Source: Salinibacterium sp. ZJ450 (GTDB lineage: Bacteria > Actinomycetota > Actinomycetes > Actinomycetales > Microbacteriaceae). From it: a DNA stretch of 64,000 bases. The position numbers and the translations under genes are program-made. The stretch spans positions 2,170,001 to 2,234,000 of the forward strand of contig NZ_CP061771.1 of NCBI RefSeq assembly GCF_011751885.2. Reading direction: 5' to 3'. The notes below the pieces were generated by a model that had not been told where the DNA came from, did not search any database, and worked only from the letters and a program-made list of their open reading frames with translations. Below, piece by piece: positions 7,202 to 16,758 of this stretch (within the stretch, counting starts at the first letter, position 1; each line of letters begins with the position of its first letter).

Positions 7202-10200
7202 CTAGCTCGCCCGCTCCTCCGGCTGCACCACTCGCTGCCCGACCACCGCGCTCACGCCGTCCTGGCGCATCGAGACGCCGTACAGGGCGTCGGCGATCTC
7301 CATCGTGCGCTTCTGGTGGGTGATCACGATCAGCTGAGAGGTCTGGCGCAGGTCTTCGAAGATGGTGAGCAGGCGGCCGAGGTTCGCGTCATCCAGCGCC
7401 GCCTCGACCTCGTCCATGATGTAGAACGGGCTGGGCCGGGCCTTGAAGATCGCGATCAGCAGCGCGACCGCGGCGAGGGATCGTTCGCCGCCGGACAGCA
7501 GCGACAGCCGCTCGATCTTCTTGCCCGCCGGCTTCACCGACACCTCGATGCCGGTGGTCAGCATGTCATCGGGGTTGGTGAGCTGCAGGCTGCCGGTTCC
7601 GCCGGGGAACAGGATCGGGAACACCGTGTCGAACGCAGCCTGGGTGTCGTTGAACGCCGACGAGAAGATGTCCTGCATCTTCTCGTCGATCTCCTCGATG
7701 ATCGTGAGCAGGTCTTTGCGGGTGTTGGTGAGGTCGGTCAGCTGCTCGGTGAGGAACTTGTGCCGCTGCTCGAGCGCCGCGAACTCTTCGAGCGCGAGCG
7801 GGTTCACCCGGCCGAGTTGCTGGTACTTGCGTTCCGCCTTGGCGAGGCGCTGCTGCTGCTCGGCGCGGTTGAACGGCCTTGAGGGGATGTCGGTGTCGGG
7901 GGTGTCGGGTTTAGAGACGCTCGTTCCTCGCTCCTCAACCAGCGGGGCGTCATCCGGCACCGGCACCTGCGGCCCATACTCGGCGACCAGCACATCTTCG
8001 ATCAGTCCTAGCTCGTCCCCCGCCCGCTCGAGCAGCGTCGACAGGTGCAGCTTCTTCTCGTACACCTGCATCTCGAGGCCGTGCACGTGCTCACTGACCG
8101 CGTGCAGGCGCTCCCGCAACGCCGCCTCCGAGGCGCGCAGGGTGGCCAGTTCCTGGTTCTGCGCGGTCCGTTCCGCCTCCGCGGCGATCAGGGTCACCCG
8201 CGCCTCGGCAACCGAGCGGTCGACGGCGTTCAACACTGGGGGCAGCGCCTCAACCACGGATGTCGCGGCCGCGATCTGGCGCTGCCGGATCACTGCGAGG
8301 CGAGCCTGCTCCTCGGCCGCGGCCCGTTCGGCCTCCAGTTGCGCGGCCAGGTTCTTGGCACGGCCTTCTTCGGCGCGCACGCGTTCACGCACCGTCTCGA
8401 GCTGAATGCGGGCGTCAAGCTCGCCGGCCCTGGCGGCCTCCACCTCGGTGAGCAGCTCGTCGCGTGCCGACACGTCGAGCATCGGCCGGGGCCTGGCCGC
8501 GTAGTCAGCGTGCGCCTCGACCGCTCGGTCCACGACCGCTTCCGCTGCGCGCACCGCCTCGGCGGTGGTCTCGAGGGCCGTCGACACGCGTTCGCACTCC
8601 GCCTCGGACGATTCCAGCTGCACCCGGACCCTGGCGACCTGTTCGCCGTGGGCGGCCAAGCGGGCGTCGCGCTCGCGCAGGGCGGCCAGCGCGGCCGCGG
8701 CATCCTTCTTTGCGGTATCGAGCGCCGCCCTGCTGTCGGCCAGTGTGCCGCGAACCCGTTCGGCGAGGGTGGTGACCTCGGTCAGCCGCACCGCGGCGGC
8801 ATCGCGCTCGGCGAGCAGCTCGATGCGACCCTGCTTGCCACCGGATCCGCCGCGCAGCACGTGCTCGGTGAGCACATCGCCGTCGCTGGTGACCAGCGTG
8901 ATCGGGCCGCCGAGCCCGGCGCCGGCGAGCAGCGGGGCGGCGGCGCGCGCCTTCTCGAGGCTCTGGGCGATGCCGATGAAGCTCAGGATGCCGCGGACCC
9001 CGCTCGGCGCGTCGACCACGGTGTGTGCGGGAACGATGCCGTCGATGGCCGGCCACTCCGGCGCCGGTGTGACGGTGTCGCCGATCACGACCTCGACCCG
9101 GCCGAAGTCCGCCGCCTTGGCGTGGGCGACGGCGTCGTATGCGGCGTCGCGGGAGTCGGCCAGCACGGCGTCGGCGAGCGAGCCGAGCGCTGCGGCGATC
9201 GCGGATTCGAAGCCCGGCGTCACCTGCACCTGTTCGGCCACGAGACCGGCGACGCCCGGCAGCGCGGCGGCGACCAGGTCGTGCGCGCCATCCTTGATCT
9301 CCAGCGCCCGGGACAGGGCGCTGGTGCGGGCAGCGAGCGCGTCGCGTTCCCGCTCGGCGGCGTGCAGCTCGTCGCGGAGGGTCTCGATCTCGACCTGCAG
9401 CGCCAGCACCGCGGCATCCGCCCTCTGGTGTCGTTCGTCGAGCGCTCCGTCGCGCTCCTGGTCGGTGTCTTCGCGCTGTTCGAGCGCGGCGTAGTCGGCG
9501 CGCGCCTTCTCCCGCCGGGCGACGGCGTGCTCGAGCGTGTTCTGCTGGCGGAGGGATTCGCCGCGCACGCCCGCCAGTTTGGACTTCGCCAATTCGGTCT
9601 GGCTGGCGAGCTTCGCCAGTTCCAGGTCGTGCTGCGAGATCAGGGCACTTTGCGCGCTGATCTCCTCGTCGAGGGAGTCGAGCGAGGCCTTCGCGGTGGC
9701 GGTGGTCGCGGCTGCCCGGCCGACCGTCGCCTCGGCCTCGGCCACGCCGGTGCGCAGGTGTGCGGCTTCCTCGTGCGCTGCCCGCACCATGTCGGGCGAG
9801 ATCGTGGTCTGCATGCCAGGCAGTTCGGCCTGCTGGCCGAGCAGGGCGAGCTTCTGGTTGGCCAGCGAGTACAGGCTGCGCAGCCGTTCCTGCGCCTGCT
9901 CCAGTCCGAAGCTGACCCGGCGGGCCTGGTCGACGGCGTCGCCGACCATCGCCTGCTCGATGTGCACGGAGCGCATCTTCGCCTGGTCGACCTGCTCCTG
10001 CAGCACGATCCGCTCGCTCTTGCGGTCGTTCTCGTCGCGACTGAAGTCGGTGATCGCGGTGCGTAGTTCCACCACCTCATCGGCCAGCAGCCGGGCGCGG
10101 GCATCGCGCACGATCGCCGCGATGGACTGCGCCTCCCTGGCGATCTCAGCCTGGTGCCCGAGCGGCTTCAGCTGCCGCCGGATCTCGCCGGCGAGGTCGT

Positions 10201-10774
10201 TCAGCCGGGTGAGGTTGGCCTGCATCGCCTCGAGCTTGCGCAGCGTCTTCTCTTTGCGGCGGCGGTGCTTCAGGATGCCGGCGGCCTCCTCGATGAAGCC
10301 GCGGCGTTCCTCGGGGCTGGCGTGCAGCACATTGTCGAGCCGGCCCTGGCCGACGATGACGTGCATCTCCCGGCCGAGCCCGGAGTCGCTCAGCAGTTCC
10401 TGCACGTCGAGCAGCCGGCAGCTCTCGCCGTTGATGGCGTACTCGGAGCCGCCGTTGCGGAACAGGGTGCGGCTGATCGTCACCTCGCTGTACTCGATCG
10501 GCAGCGCGCCATCCGTGTTGTCGATGGTCAACGTCACCTCGGCGCGGCCAAGCGGCCCGCGGGTCGAGGTGCCGGCGAAGATGACGTCTTCCATCTTGCC
10601 GCCACGCAGCGTCTTGGCGCCCTGCTCACCCATCACCCAGGCGAGGGCGTCGACCACGTTGCTCTTGCCTGACCCGTTCGGGCCGACGACACAGGTGACG
10701 CCCTGCTCGAAGGCGAATGTGGTCGGCTGTGCGAAGGACTTGAACCCCTTCAGGGTCAGGCTCTTCAGATACAC
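7202..10774 (-). CDS. smc: Chromosome segregation protein SMC
   Basis: Structural-maintenance-of-chromosomes ATPase of about 1190 residues. Order: N-terminal Walker A GPNGSGKSN (about 31-39), long coiled coil, hinge near the middle, second coiled coil, then the C-terminal LSGGE signature and Walker B FYIMDEVEAALD. The start is taken as GTG at 10774, giving the family-typical VYLKSLTLKGFKSFA with AAGG upstream; a TTG eight codons earlier is also in frame. It acts with ScpA/ScpB on the nucleoid. Residues about 943-956 are encoded by a short repeat that is also found in mutM (7905-7945), located in the linker before the conserved RVNPLALEEF segment. The gene is otherwise normal. Confidence 0.97.
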   Translation of the reverse strand: MYLKSLTLKGFKSFAQPTTFAFEQGVTCVVGPNGSGKSNVVDALAWVMGEQGAKTLRGGKMEDVIFAGTSTRGPLGRAEVTLTIDNTDGALPIEYSEVTISRTLFRNGGSEYAINGESCRLLDVQELLSDSGLGREMHVIVGQGRLDNVLHASPEERRGFIEEAAGILKHRRRKEKTLRKLEAMQANLTRLNDLAGEIRRQLKPLGHQAEIAREAQSIAAIVRDARARLLADEVVELRTAITDFSRDENDRKSERIVLQEQVDQAKMRSVHIEQAMVGDAVDQARRVSFGLEQAQERLRSLYSLANQKLALLGQQAELPGMQTTISPDMVRAAHEEAAHLRTGVAEAEATVGRAAATTATAKASLDSLDEEISAQSALISQHDLELAKLASQTELAKSKLAGVRGESLRQQNTLEHAVARREKARADYAALEQREDTDQERDGALDERHQRADAAVLALQVEIETLRDELHAAERERDALAARTSALSRALEIKDGAHDLVAAALPGVAGLVAEQVQVTPGFESAIAAALGSLADAVLADSRDAAYDAVAHAKAADFGRVEVVIGDTVTPAPEWPAIDGIVPAHTVVDAPSGVRGILSFIGIAQSLEKARAAAPLLAGAGLGGPITLVTSDGDVLTEHVLRGGSGGKQGRIELLAERDAAAVRLTEVTTLAERVRGTLADSRAALDTAKKDAAAALAALRERDARLAAHGEQVARVRVQLESSEAECERVSTALETTAEAVRAAEAVVDRAVEAHADYAARPRPMLDVSARDELLTEVEAARAGELDARIQLETVRERVRAEEGRAKNLAAQLEAERAAAEEQARLAVIRQRQIAAATSVVEALPPVLNAVDRSVAEARVTLIAAEAERTAQNQELATLRASEAALRERLHAVSEHVHGLEMQVYEKKLHLSTLLERAGDELGLIEDVLVAEYGPQVPVPDDAPLVEERGTSVSKPDTPDTDIPSRPFNRAEQQQRLAKAERKYQQLGRVNPLALEEFAALEQRHKFLTEQLTDLTNTRKDLLTIIEEIDEKMQDIFSSAFNDTQAAFDTVFPILFPGGTGSLQLTNPDDMLTTGIEVSVKPAGKKIERLSLLSGGERSLAAVALLIAIFKARPSPFYIMDEVEAALDDANLGRLLTIFEDLRQTSQLIVITHQKRTMEIADALYGVSMRQDGVSAVVGQRVVQPEERAS
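7905..7945. repeat. Intragenic repeat inside smc
   Basis: The sequence runs GGGTTTAGAGACGCTCG, then a short variable part, then CTCCTCAACCAGCGG. It matches the element at 25072-25110 in mutM. Both are read on the minus strand in the same frame, giving VEE-x(n)-SVSKP in each protein. It disrupts neither reading frame. Confidence 0.75.
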
Positions 10775-10941
10775 GGGGCCGCCTTCATTCGCTGGCAAAT
10801 ACTGGGTCTACGGTACTTCACCGGATGCCGCCACTCGCGCTGCCGCGCTGGTGCGCCAACCGCGTCGTGACCGTGCCGATACCCGGTGGTGGGCGGTAGT
10901 GTGTGGTCGCGAAGGCCAGGGACTGCGGCGGGAGCGGCACG

Positions 10942-12021
10942 ATGATTCAGTTCCAGATCGACGAGGTGAGGATCCCGTCGACGCTCGATGCCGCCGACGC
11001 AGCTGACTTCACCGCCTCGATCGGGGTGGCCGGCGACGTGGTGGCCGGCATCACCGGGCATCGCGAGTTCGTCTGGACGGCGGCGGAGGAACTGCCGGAG
11101 TGGCAGAACCCGCTGGAACCGAAGCGCCTGTGGGTGGCCCGTCTCGACGGCCGGGTCGTGGCGCGGGCCGTGTACCGGCCGCTGCCGACCGAGGGCACCC
11201 GCACCGCCGAGATGGAGATCGATGTGCTCGCCGAGCATCGCCGCCTGGGCATCGGGTCGGCGCTGCTGCACGCCATGCTCGCCGCCGCCGGCGATGACGG
11301 CCGGACGGTGCTGCAGACCTGGGCGCTGCATCCGCTGCCGAGCGGCCCTGTGCTGCCCTCCCCCACCGGCTTCGGCACGGTACCGGCTGATTCGGATGCC
11401 ACCCTGTTCCTGCTCGCGCAGGGGTTCCAGCTCGGGCAGGTGATCCGGATCAGCCGGCTGGCGTTGCCGGTGGATGCGGCGGAGCGTGACGCGCGTCTGG
11501 TCGAGGCGAGCGCGGCGGCGGGTTCCGAGTACCGTCTGGTGCGCTGGGTGGGCGCGACGCCGCCGGAGTGGCGGGCCGACATGACGCGGCTGCGCCAGCG
11601 GATGAGCACGGATGCCCCGACCGGTGACATGGATGCCGAGGAGGACGAGTGGAGCGTGGAGCGGCTGCTCGCCTTCGACGCGGCCGTGCAGCAGAGCCCG
11701 CGGGTGACGCTCACCGTGGTAGCTGAGCACGCGGCATCCGGTACCCTCGCCGGCTTCACCGAACTGTCTGTCCCCGCGGAACTCGACCGGCCGGTGGATC
11801 AGGGCGACACCCTGGTGCTGCGTGAACACCGTGGTCATCGTCTCGGCATGTGGATGAAGGCGGCGAATCTGCGGTTTCTCGACCAGACGCATCCGGGACA
11901 TCCGGCGATCGTCACCGGCAACGCGGAAGAGAACCGGCCGATGCTGAACGTGAACGAGGCGCTCGGGTTCATGCCGGTCGCGGTGGAGGCGGCCTGGCAG
12001 AAGACGCTGAGGGACGCGTGA
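10942..12021 (+). CDS. Tandem GNAT acetyltransferase
   Basis: Protein of 359 residues that appears to hold two GCN5-type acetyltransferase folds in tandem. The N-terminal half carries the acetyl-CoA loop in AEHRRLGIGSALLHAML (roughly residues 95-115). The C-terminal half ends in a second GNAT-like segment (VLREHRGHRLGMWMKAANLRFL, then VNEALGFMPV). The start at ATG 10942 is favoured by GGGAG eight bases upstream; an upstream in-frame GTG lacks this. The gene is divergent from smc. The substrate is unknown, and amine or antibiotic acylation cannot be distinguished. Confidence 0.75.
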   Translation: MIQFQIDEVRIPSTLDAADAADFTASIGVAGDVVAGITGHREFVWTAAEELPEWQNPLEPKRLWVARLDGRVVARAVYRPLPTEGTRTAEMEIDVLAEHRRLGIGSALLHAMLAAAGDDGRTVLQTWALHPLPSGPVLPSPTGFGTVPADSDATLFLLAQGFQLGQVIRISRLALPVDAAERDARLVEASAAAGSEYRLVRWVGATPPEWRADMTRLRQRMSTDAPTGDMDAEEDEWSVERLLAFDAAVQQSPRVTLTVVAEHAASGTLAGFTELSVPAELDRPVDQGDTLVLREHRGHRLGMWMKAANLRFLDQTHPGHPAIVTGNAEENRPMLNVNEALGFMPVAVEAAWQKTLRDA

Positions 12022-12177
12022 CGTGCGTGGGCGCTGCCCCGTTCTGGGGTAGACGTTCCCCCCGTTCGGAGGCTGCCGCCCGGCGCCGGTCGGTGGAATC
12101 GTGGATGACGGCCGGTTGGGAGAGGCGCCGCATCGACGAAGGCGCCCCCGCTTGCCCGTGTTTCCAGGACTTTCACC

Positions 12178-13173
12178 ATGAACTCTCTTCTGCGCTTTGC
12201 GTTGCCCACCACGTCCATCGTGCTGCTCGTCGCGGCGGCCTTCGTGGTGCTGCCTGAGGCGGAGGCGGCGATGGATACGCCTGACCCGCTGACCGCGACC
12301 GCACCGGAGCTGTACGCAGGTGGGCTGTATGTGGAACCGGACACTGCCGCTGAACAGGCTGTTGCCCGGTTCGAGGAGCAGGGCAGAAGCAGCCAGGCCG
12401 ACCTGCTTCGCAAGATCAGCAGCCAGCCCACCGCGATCTGGCTGGGCGATTGGTACGAGACCGACCTGCTGGTGCGGGTGATCACCCGCAACCTGGATGC
12501 CGCTGCCGAGCAGGGCACGACGCCAGTGTTCGTGAATTACGCCATCCCGAACCGCGACTGCGGCGGCTACTCCAAGGGCGGCTTCGAGGCGGCTGACTAT
12601 CTCGAGTGGACGCGCACGATCGCCGACACTATGCGCGGCAGCCGCGCGGTGGTGTTGCTCGAGCCGGACTCGCTCGCCATGCTGAGCGCCGACAAGTGCG
12701 CCACCGAGGTTGACACCCGGCCGGCGCTGCTGCGCGACGCGGTGGAAATCCTGACGGATGCCGGCCTGACGGTCTACCTCGACGGCGGCAACAACTACTG
12801 GATCGCCGAGCACGTGATGGCTGACCGTTTGACTGCGGCCGGGGTCAGCATGGCCCGCGGTTTCTTCACCAACGTGTCGAACTTCTACCCGGTCGACGCG
12901 GAGCGTGAATACGGCGATGCGCTCAGCGCGCTGCTCGGGGGCAAGAACTATGTGACCGACGTCTCCCGTAACGGCACAGGGTGGCAGGGCACGTGGTGCA
13001 ACCCGACCGGCGCCGGCCTCGGCGAGGCGCCGCACGCCACCGACGGCAGCACCAAGCTCGACGCGCTGCTCTGGGTCAAGCACCCCGGCCTGAGCGACGG
13101 CACCTGCAACGGCGGCCCGGAGGCGGGCGAGTGGTGGGATGAGGGAGCGTTGGAGCTGGCCCGCAACGCCTGA
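12178..13173 (+). CDS. Secreted GH6 family cellulase (cellobiohydrolase/endoglucanase)
   Basis: Glycoside hydrolase family 6, which cleaves beta-1,4-glucan with inversion. The 331-residue protein begins with a signal peptide (hydrophobic 8-25, likely cleavage after AEA near residue 30), so it is exported. The catalytic-domain landmarks are complete: NRDCGG (D127), LEPDSLA (D164, probable proton donor), FFTNVSNF, SRNG, WCNPTGAGLG and KHPGLSDGTCNGGP. No carbohydrate-binding module or linker is attached, so it is a minimal catalytic domain. It stands alone, with no cellulase operon. A hairpin overlaps its stop codon. Confidence 0.92.
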   Translation: MNSLLRFALPTTSIVLLVAAAFVVLPEAEAAMDTPDPLTATAPELYAGGLYVEPDTAAEQAVARFEEQGRSSQADLLRKISSQPTAIWLGDWYETDLLVRVITRNLDAAAEQGTTPVFVNYAIPNRDCGGYSKGGFEAADYLEWTRTIADTMRGSRAVVLLEPDSLAMLSADKCATEVDTRPALLRDAVEILTDAGLTVYLDGGNNYWIAEHVMADRLTAAGVSMARGFFTNVSNFYPVDAEREYGDALSALLGGKNYVTDVSRNGTGWQGTWCNPTGAGLGEAPHATDGSTKLDALLWVKHPGLSDGTCNGGPEAGEWWDEGALELARNA

Positions 13174-13198
13174 CCCCGGCTGGACCCGGCGTCAGGCG
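13167..13198. terminator. Hairpin between GH6 gene and cydDC
   Basis: CGCCTGAC (13167-13174) pairs with GTCAGGCG (13191-13198), and a further CCCGG stretch can pair inside. It overlaps the GH6 stop and lies between convergent genes. There is no U tract, so terminator function is inferred. Confidence 0.45.
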
Positions 13199-13230
13199 GC
13201 GTCCTTCGGCGTCACGGGCAGTGCGCGGCG

Positions 13231-16200
13231 TCAGACGGTCGCCGCGTCGAGCGCCGCCACGCTGAGCCGGCCATCCTGCAGTCGCAGCACCCGGTCGACC
13301 CGGTCGAGTCCCTCGGTGCGGTGAGTGACCAACAGCACGGAGCGGCCAGACTCCCTCGCCTCACCCAGCACGTCGGCCATCAGCGCCAGTGCAGTGGGAC
13401 CGTCCAGACTCTCGGTGGGTTCGTCGAGGATCAGGATGTCGGCATCCCGCAGTAGCGCGCGGGCGAGGGCCAGCCGGCGCCGTTCCCCGCCGGACAGAGT
13501 GAGCCCGCCCGAGTCCAGCCAGGTGTCGAGCCCGGCGGGCAGTTCGGCGAGCCACTCGCCGAGGCCGGCCCGGCCGAGCGCCCTGGTGAGCTCGTGGTCG
13601 GCCGTATCCGGAGCAGCGAACAGCAGGTTCTCGCGCAGGGTGCTCGCGAACACGTGATCGTACTCACCGAGGGCGGTGATCCGGGTGCGCACGTCGTCAC
13701 CGGCGAGCGTTGACGCCGGCGTGCCGTTGAGGGTGACCGTGCCCGCCGCCGGATCGAGCAGCCGGAGTGCCACCGCGGCCAGGGTGGACTTGCCGCTGCC
13801 CGAGGCGCCGAGGATCGCGACCTGCTCCCCCGGCCGCAGCGTGAAATCGAGGCCGTTGAGGGCTCGCGTGTCGCCCCAGCCCGCGGTGACTTGCTCGAAC
13901 CGCAACTCGGGTGAGCGCCGCGGTTTCGCGCGAGCGCAGGGGTTTTCGCCGCGGCGTTCGTGCGAAAGTGCGGCGCTCGGTGCTGACGCAGGCGCGGGCT
14001 CGCTCGCTGCCGGGGGCACCGCGACGGCGGCGGCCAGGCGGGCGGTGGCGGCGCGTCCCCTGCGGATGGCGAGCACCGCGGGCACCACGGCGAGCAGCGG
14101 TTCGGCGAGGGTGAGCGAGGCGAGGGCGAGGATGCCGAAAAGTTCCGGACTGATCTGCCCCTGCGCGAACGCGGCACCGGCAACCCCGATGGCTCCGATC
14201 ACGGTGATGGCGATACCGGCCCGGGCAATCGCCTCGCCGACGCCGCCGAACCAGGCCGACCGAAGCTCGGCGCGGGCCAGCTGCCGCGACCGCCGCTCCG
14301 GGATGTCGCGCACCGCGCCGCGCACGGCAAGCTCTTCGAGCCCGTCGGTCGATTCGACCAGCGCGTCGGCCAGGGTGTCACGCAACGGGTCGAGGCTGCG
14401 GTGGCTGGCCCGATCGACGACGACCGCGACCAACGGCGCGAGAACGACGGCGACCACAAGGCCGACCACAACCGGCAGCAGCAGCGACGGAAGCACGCTG
14501 ATCGCGGCGACGGCAGCGACGAGCACCGCGAGCAGGCTGCCCGCCAGCGGCAGCCCGCCGCGCAGGGTGCCGTCCAGCCGTGTGTCGACGTCGGTCACCA
14601 GGCGGGTGAGCAGGTCACCGCGACGCGCGGAGAGGGCACCGGGCAGCCGGATGGCGAGGGCATCGACGAGCTCGGCCCGCCAGCGCGACAGCCGGCCAAG
14701 CGCCAAATCGTGCGAGGCGAGACGCTCGAAGTAGCGCAGCAGCGGCTTCAGGATCGCGGTTGCCCGCACGATCACCACCGCCACAGACAGGGTGAGCACC
14801 GGCGGCTGATCGTAGGCGCGCACGATCATCCAGGCGGCCGCTGCGGTGAGGGTCGTGCCGGTGAGGAATGCGGCAGCGCCGAGCACCGCGGCACTGACCA
14901 GCCGGGTGCCGCCGGACAGCCGATCCCACCGGGCGCGCACACTCGCGAGCGGTCCTGGCGCGACGGGCGCTTCGGTGGCGCGCAGTATGGGTGCCGCGCC
15001 GGATTCGGCGGGCGCCGGCACGACCGCAATAGTACGGTCCGCGGCGTCGATCAGGGCCGGACGGTGCGCAACGGCAATCACCGTGGTCCCGCGTGCGACG
15101 AGAGCGGTCAGCCGGTCAATCACCCGCGCCTCGGAGGCAGGGTCCAGGTGAGCTGTCGGTTCGTCGAGCAGCAGCAGAGCAGGAGCCTGATCGGCGTCGA
15201 GCAGGATGCGAGCCAGGGCGAGCCGCTGCCGTTGGCCGGCGGAGAGTCCCTGCGCGGCCTCGCCGAGCGCGGTGGCAAGGCCGTCCGGCAGCTCCGACGC
15301 GAGTCCGACCGTGTCGAGTGCAAGCAGCATCCGCTGCTCGACGGCAGCGCGGGTCTCGACGCCCGCGCGAGTCTCGGCGGCAGCGTGGGTCTTGGCGTCC
15401 ACGCCGGTGTCAGCGAGCGCCTCGGCCACGGTGCGCGCGTGCGGGAATCGCGGATGCTGCGGCAGGTAGAGCGCGTGCGGTGCGGTGGCCCGCCCCTCGG
15501 TGGGCTCCTGCACGCCGGCGAGCACCCGCAGCAGCGTGGTCTTGCCGGCGCCGGAGGGGCCGGTGACGGCGACGAACTCGCCGGGGAACACGGTGAGGGC
15601 GCGCAGCGAGAGAGCCGGGCGACCGCGACCCGGGTAGCGCACGACCAACCCGCGCGCTGAGACGCCGGTGTCGCGCTCGCGGACCGGGGCGGCGGCATCC
15701 GCTCCGTTGACGGAGACGGTGATGCGGCCGGCATCCGTAGTACTGATTCCGGCAGCGCTTACGAAACCACTGGTTTCGACCGTGCTGATGTCGTCGATGC
15801 GGTCGGCGATGGCGCTGGCGTCGGCGCTGTCGTGGAAGCGCGCGCCGACCTCGCGCAGCGGACGATAGGCCTCGGGGGCGAGCAGGATCGCGGCGAGGGC
15901 GGGGAACAGCTCCATGTCGCCGGCGGCCAGGCGCAGGCCGGCGTTCACGGCGACGAGTCCCACCGAGATGGTGGCGACCAGTTCGAGTGCGGTGGACGAC
16001 AGGAAGGCGAGCACGAGCACCCGCATGGTGGAGCCGCGGTACCGCTCGGTGACCGCCGCGACCGAGCGGCCCTGACGGCCGGCGCGGCCGAACAGCCGCA
16101 GCGTCGGGAGGCCCTGCACCACGTCGAGGAAGTGCCCGGCCAGCGCCTGACCGGATTCCCACTGCTGGTTCGCCCGCTTCTGGGTGGCCCAGCCGACGAG

Positions 16201-16758
16201 GATGGCGAAGATGGGCACCAGCGGCAGGGTCAGCGCGATGGTGATGGCCGAGCGGATGTCGACGACGGCGAGTACCAGCAGCACCGCGCCCGGCAGCACG
16301 GCAGCCGCGACGAGCGACGGCAGGTACGCGGTGAACCACGGCCGCAGCGCGGCCAGCCCGGTGCCGAGCAGCGCCGCGAACCCGCTCGCGCCGCCCGCGC
16401 CCGCGGTGCCGACCCAGCCGGCAAGCCAGGCGGGTCCGCGCCGGGAGGCGGCCTCGAGCAGTTCGCTGCGCACTCCGGCGACAACCCGGGTGGTGGCCCG
16501 TTCGGTGGCGACGCTCTTGATCCAGCTGAACAGCGCCTGCAGCGCGAGGCTCACGGCGATCACGGTGAGCGGTCCGGTCGGCACCGTGCCCGGCTGCTCG
16601 ACCACGGCGGCGACGAACATCGACACCGCGAGCAACAGCACGATGCTGGCCAGGGCACCGAGCACCTCGGTGGCGCCGATCACCCCGATGTCGAGCCGGG
16701 CGCCCCGCGCGTGACGGAGGAGACGCTGGTCGACCGGACCCCGCAGCGGCGCGCTCAC
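13231..16758 (-). CDS. cydDC: Fused thiol reductant ABC exporter CydDC
   Basis: Single 1175-residue chain carrying both halves of the CydDC exporter, which moves glutathione/cysteine-type thiols out of the cytoplasm and is required for cytochrome bd assembly. Order: TM domain (about 25-285), ABC domain 1 (Walker [10 protein letters not shown] 400-408, [17 protein letters not shown]), TM domain 2, ABC domain 2 ([26 protein letters not shown]). Such CydD-CydC fusions are common in actinobacteria. The start is GTG, overlapping the cydB stop as GTGA. A palindromic stretch at 13912-13978 encodes a basic insertion (about residues 928-949) just before ABC domain 2. Confidence 0.95.
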   Translation of the reverse strand: MSAPLRGPVDQRLLRHARGARLDIGVIGATEVLGALASIVLLLAVSMFVAAVVEQPGTVPTGPLTVIAVSLALQALFSWIKSVATERATTRVVAGVRSELLEAASRRGPAWLAGWVGTAGAGGASGFAALLGTGLAALRPWFTAYLPSLVAAAVLPGAVLLVLAVVDIRSAITIALTLPLVPIFAILVGWATQKRANQQWESGQALAGHFLDVVQGLPTLRLFGRAGRQGRSVAAVTERYRGSTMRVLVLAFLSSTALELVATISVGLVAVNAGLRLAAGDMELFPALAAILLAPEAYRPLREVGARFHDSADASAIADRIDDISTVETSGFVSAAGISTTDAGRITVSVNGADAAAPVRERDTGVSARGLVVRYPGRGRPALSLRALTVFPGEFVAVTGPSGAGKTTLLRVLAGVQEPTEGRATAPHALYLPQHPRFPHARTVAEALADTGVDAKTHAAAETRAGVETRAAVEQRMLLALDTVGLASELPDGLATALGEAAQGLSAGQRQRLALARILLDADQAPALLLLDEPTAHLDPASEARVIDRLTALVARGTTVIAVAHRPALIDAADRTIAVVPAPAESGAAPILRATEAPVAPGPLASVRARWDRLSGGTRLVSAAVLGAAAFLTGTTLTAAAAWMIVRAYDQPPVLTLSVAVVIVRATAILKPLLRYFERLASHDLALGRLSRWRAELVDALAIRLPGALSARRGDLLTRLVTDVDTRLDGTLRGGLPLAGSLLAVLVAAVAAISVLPSLLLPVVVGLVVAVVLAPLVAVVVDRASHRSLDPLRDTLADALVESTDGLEELAVRGAVRDIPERRSRQLARAELRSAWFGGVGEAIARAGIAITVIGAIGVAGAAFAQGQISPELFGILALASLTLAEPLLAVVPAVLAIRRGRAATARLAAAVAVPPAASEPAPASAPSAALSHERRGENPCARAKPRRSPELRFEQVTAGWGDTRALNGLDFTLRPGEQVAILGASGSGKSTLAAVALRLLDPAAGTVTLNGTPASTLAGDDVRTRITALGEYDHVFASTLRENLLFAAPDTADHELTRALGRAGLGEWLAELPAGLDTWLDSGGLTLSGGERRRLALARALLRDADILILDEPTESLDGPTALALMADVLGEARESGRSVLLVTHRTEGLDRVDRVLRLQDGRLSVAALDAATV
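13912..13978. repeat. Palindromic insertion within cydDC
   Basis: Outer arms GAGCGCCGCGGTTTCGCGC and GTGCGAAAGTGCGGCGCTC are complementary over about 19 bases with a few mismatches. The GC-rich core adds further self-complementarity. It is in frame and encodes the basic linker containing [16 protein letters not shown], which looks unlike the surrounding protein. Confidence 0.55.

Noticed and set aside
8045-10066. Open frame of 673 codons on the plus strand antisense to smc
   Set aside because: It lies wholly opposite a well-conserved smc, its translation is low-complexity Arg/Gly/Asp-rich, and long antisense frames are expected in high-GC DNA.
13911-14114. Small plus-strand open frame across the cydDC palindrome
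   Set aside because: It is opposite conserved cydDC with no ribosome-binding site or family resemblance.
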